Source of the DNA: Brucella pseudogrignonensis
GTDB taxonomy: Bacteria > Pseudomonadota > Alphaproteobacteria > Rhizobiales > Rhizobiaceae
Direction of reading: 5' to 3'
Length of the DNA: 64,000 bases
Assembly (NCBI RefSeq): GCF_002252525.1
Contig: NZ_NNRM01000022.1
Coordinates: 225,540-289,539, forward strand
The position numbers and the translations under genes are program-made. The notes under the pieces are model-generated. The model was not told the DNA's origin and ran no database searches. It saw only the letters and a list, made by a program, of their open reading frames with translations. Shown here one piece after another: positions 63,078 through 64,000 of the stretch (within the stretch, counting starts at the first letter, position 1; every line of letters starts with the position of its first letter).

Positions 63078-63440
63078 GGTATCTACCTTCCTTGCAGACC
63101 GGCTTTAGGCCGGAAACAACGCTCTCCGGTACGTGAAGCGCTTAGGCTAACGATCGGAGTCGGCGCATGGAGGTAATAGCCTAAGCAGACAACTATTACA
63201 CGCATGCTTTGGTCTTAGATTGGGCTCTTAGATCGTGATCTTAGATCGACCATCAGCAGCTACATTGAAATGGAGCATCAGGGAAATGATTACAATCAAA
63301 CGGAAACAGTTCCCATCCCGATAAAAACAGCATAAACGTAGATGTGTTGGCACCGTCCTTCTCACAAAAACACTGAAGCGCATTTCTTTCAGAAGCACCG
63401 TCTGGCTGGAGATTGAGCCTTCGCAAACAGAGGTTATGCG
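63078..63440. other. Intergenic region without a supported gene
   Basis: About 360 bp between the divergent CoA-transferase and VOC genes. It contains a short repeated CTTAGATCG-type motif (63226-63248). Nothing else was recognised. Confidence 0.4.
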
Positions 63441-63818
63441 ATGAACGATATCGCTAATCAGAATGTCGGTTTCGGACGAATTGCGGCTATGATTCCTGTC
63501 AAAGACATGGCCCGAGCCTATCATTTTTACGGTGAAATTCTTGGTTTCGAAAAAGTCTTCGAAAACGGAAATCCTGTCGGCTTTATGATCTTGCGAAATG
63601 AGAAAGGTGAATTGCATCTTTCACTGCAGAAAGATCACAAAGCTGCAAACTTCAACATTGCACATATGCTGGTCGATAATGTCGATGCTCTACACACCAT
63701 CTGCAAACAGAGCGGTATGCGGATCATAAAAGGCTTGCAGGACAAGGATTACGGCTTGCGGGCTTTTGTGTTTGAAGACCCCGACGGCAATCGTATCGAT
63801 GTCGGGCAGAAGATCTAA
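63441..63818 (+). CDS. VOC-fold (glyoxalase/bleomycin-resistance family) protein
   Basis: A 125-residue single VOC domain. It has the N-terminal AAMIPVKDMARAYHFYGEIL with the first metal/substrate region, and FVFEDPDGNRIDVGQ at the C-terminus. The DPDGN motif with the terminal metal-ligand-type residue is typical. Function (lyase, dioxygenase or binding protein) is not defined. A terminator follows. Confidence 0.85.
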   Translation: MNDIANQNVGFGRIAAMIPVKDMARAYHFYGEILGFEKVFENGNPVGFMILRNEKGELHLSLQKDHKAANFNIAHMLVDNVDALHTICKQSGMRIIKGLQDKDYGLRAFVFEDPDGNRIDVGQKI

Positions 63819-63830
63819 AGCTTAGGCTTA

Positions 63831-63862
63831 AACCGGATGAGCACTGTTTCATCCGGTTTCGT
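63831..63862 (+). terminator. Terminator of the VOC gene
   Basis: A 10-bp stem (AACCGGATGA with TCATCCGGTT, loop GCACTGTT) followed by TCGTTT, about 12 bp past the stop. The remaining 140 bp to the window end show no supported feature. Confidence 0.8.
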
Positions 63863-64000
63863 TTATGAGCCAGCGTTAAACATCGGTTGGCTCTTCAAAA
63901 GAGAGCAGGCGTCGCAATCGTCAGTCGGTCACAGCACGCACAAACGGACACAACCTAATGTGAGGTCATGCTGAAGCGCGACTTTTGCCGTTTGTGCTTA

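Overview
The window is chromosomal DNA of an alphaproteobacterium of the order Hyphomicrobiales, most likely Brucella/Ochrobactrum. This rests on gene content: the cell-cycle kinase CckA, a giant GPR-like polar coiled-coil protein, a single-cysteine DksA, the B12-dependent ribonucleotide reductase NrdJ, and two copies of a family of intergenic repeats that I associate with this group. No database was searched; assignments come from motifs, lengths and gene order.

Left core (about 0.2-23.4 kb): a GPR-like protein; a 2Fe-2S ferredoxin next to a flavoprotein that has lost its NADP(H) domain; the folate operon folP-folB-folK; a YcjX/YcjF-type pair; sixA and dksA; a FliO-like protein; cckA; a YhiN-type flavoprotein; a serine hydrolase; an MscS channel; and a secreted PRC-barrel protein.

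Island (about 23.7-45.4 kb): a Tn7-like transposition module lies on the minus strand as tnsA-tnsB-tnsC-tniQ with overlapping reading frames. Three blocks of accessory genes lie upstream of tnsA. The first (30.8-37.8 kb, plus strand) is a tight five-gene operon: a PRTase-like protein, an AAA+ ATPase, an unrecognised Rossmann-like protein, a SIS-HAD fusion and a PfkB-type kinase. The second (37.8-40.8 kb) holds a NADAR-domain protein divergent from an HTH regulator with palindromic operators, plus unpaired antitoxin-like genes. The third (41-45 kb, minus strand) is a four-gene Pycsar-like anti-phage operon. It encodes a tandem-domain nucleotide cyclase, an E2-like cysteine-rich protein, a PycC-type cyclase and a cyclic-nucleotide-binding/TIR effector. 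The tnsA-proximal side of the island abuts the 3' end of nrdJ, which suggests site-specific insertion downstream of nrdJ in the way Tn7 inserts downstream of glmS.

Right core (45.4-64 kb): nrdJ with a NrdR-box-like site at its start, a Nudix hydrolase, gpt, a universal stress protein, a CinA/MoaB-type protein, tRNA-Leu(UAA), ilvA, an RhlE-type helicase, a sulfur/aminoacyl cluster (cysK-alaX-sseA-GNAT), a GGDEF protein, a small membrane protein, an acetyl-CoA hydrolase/CoA-transferase and a VOC-fold protein.

The most unusual content is the expanded Pycsar-like operon, whose first cyclase looks like a pseudo-heterodimer with complementary half-sites, and the PRTase/ATPase/SIS-HAD/PfkB operon, whose function I cannot name.
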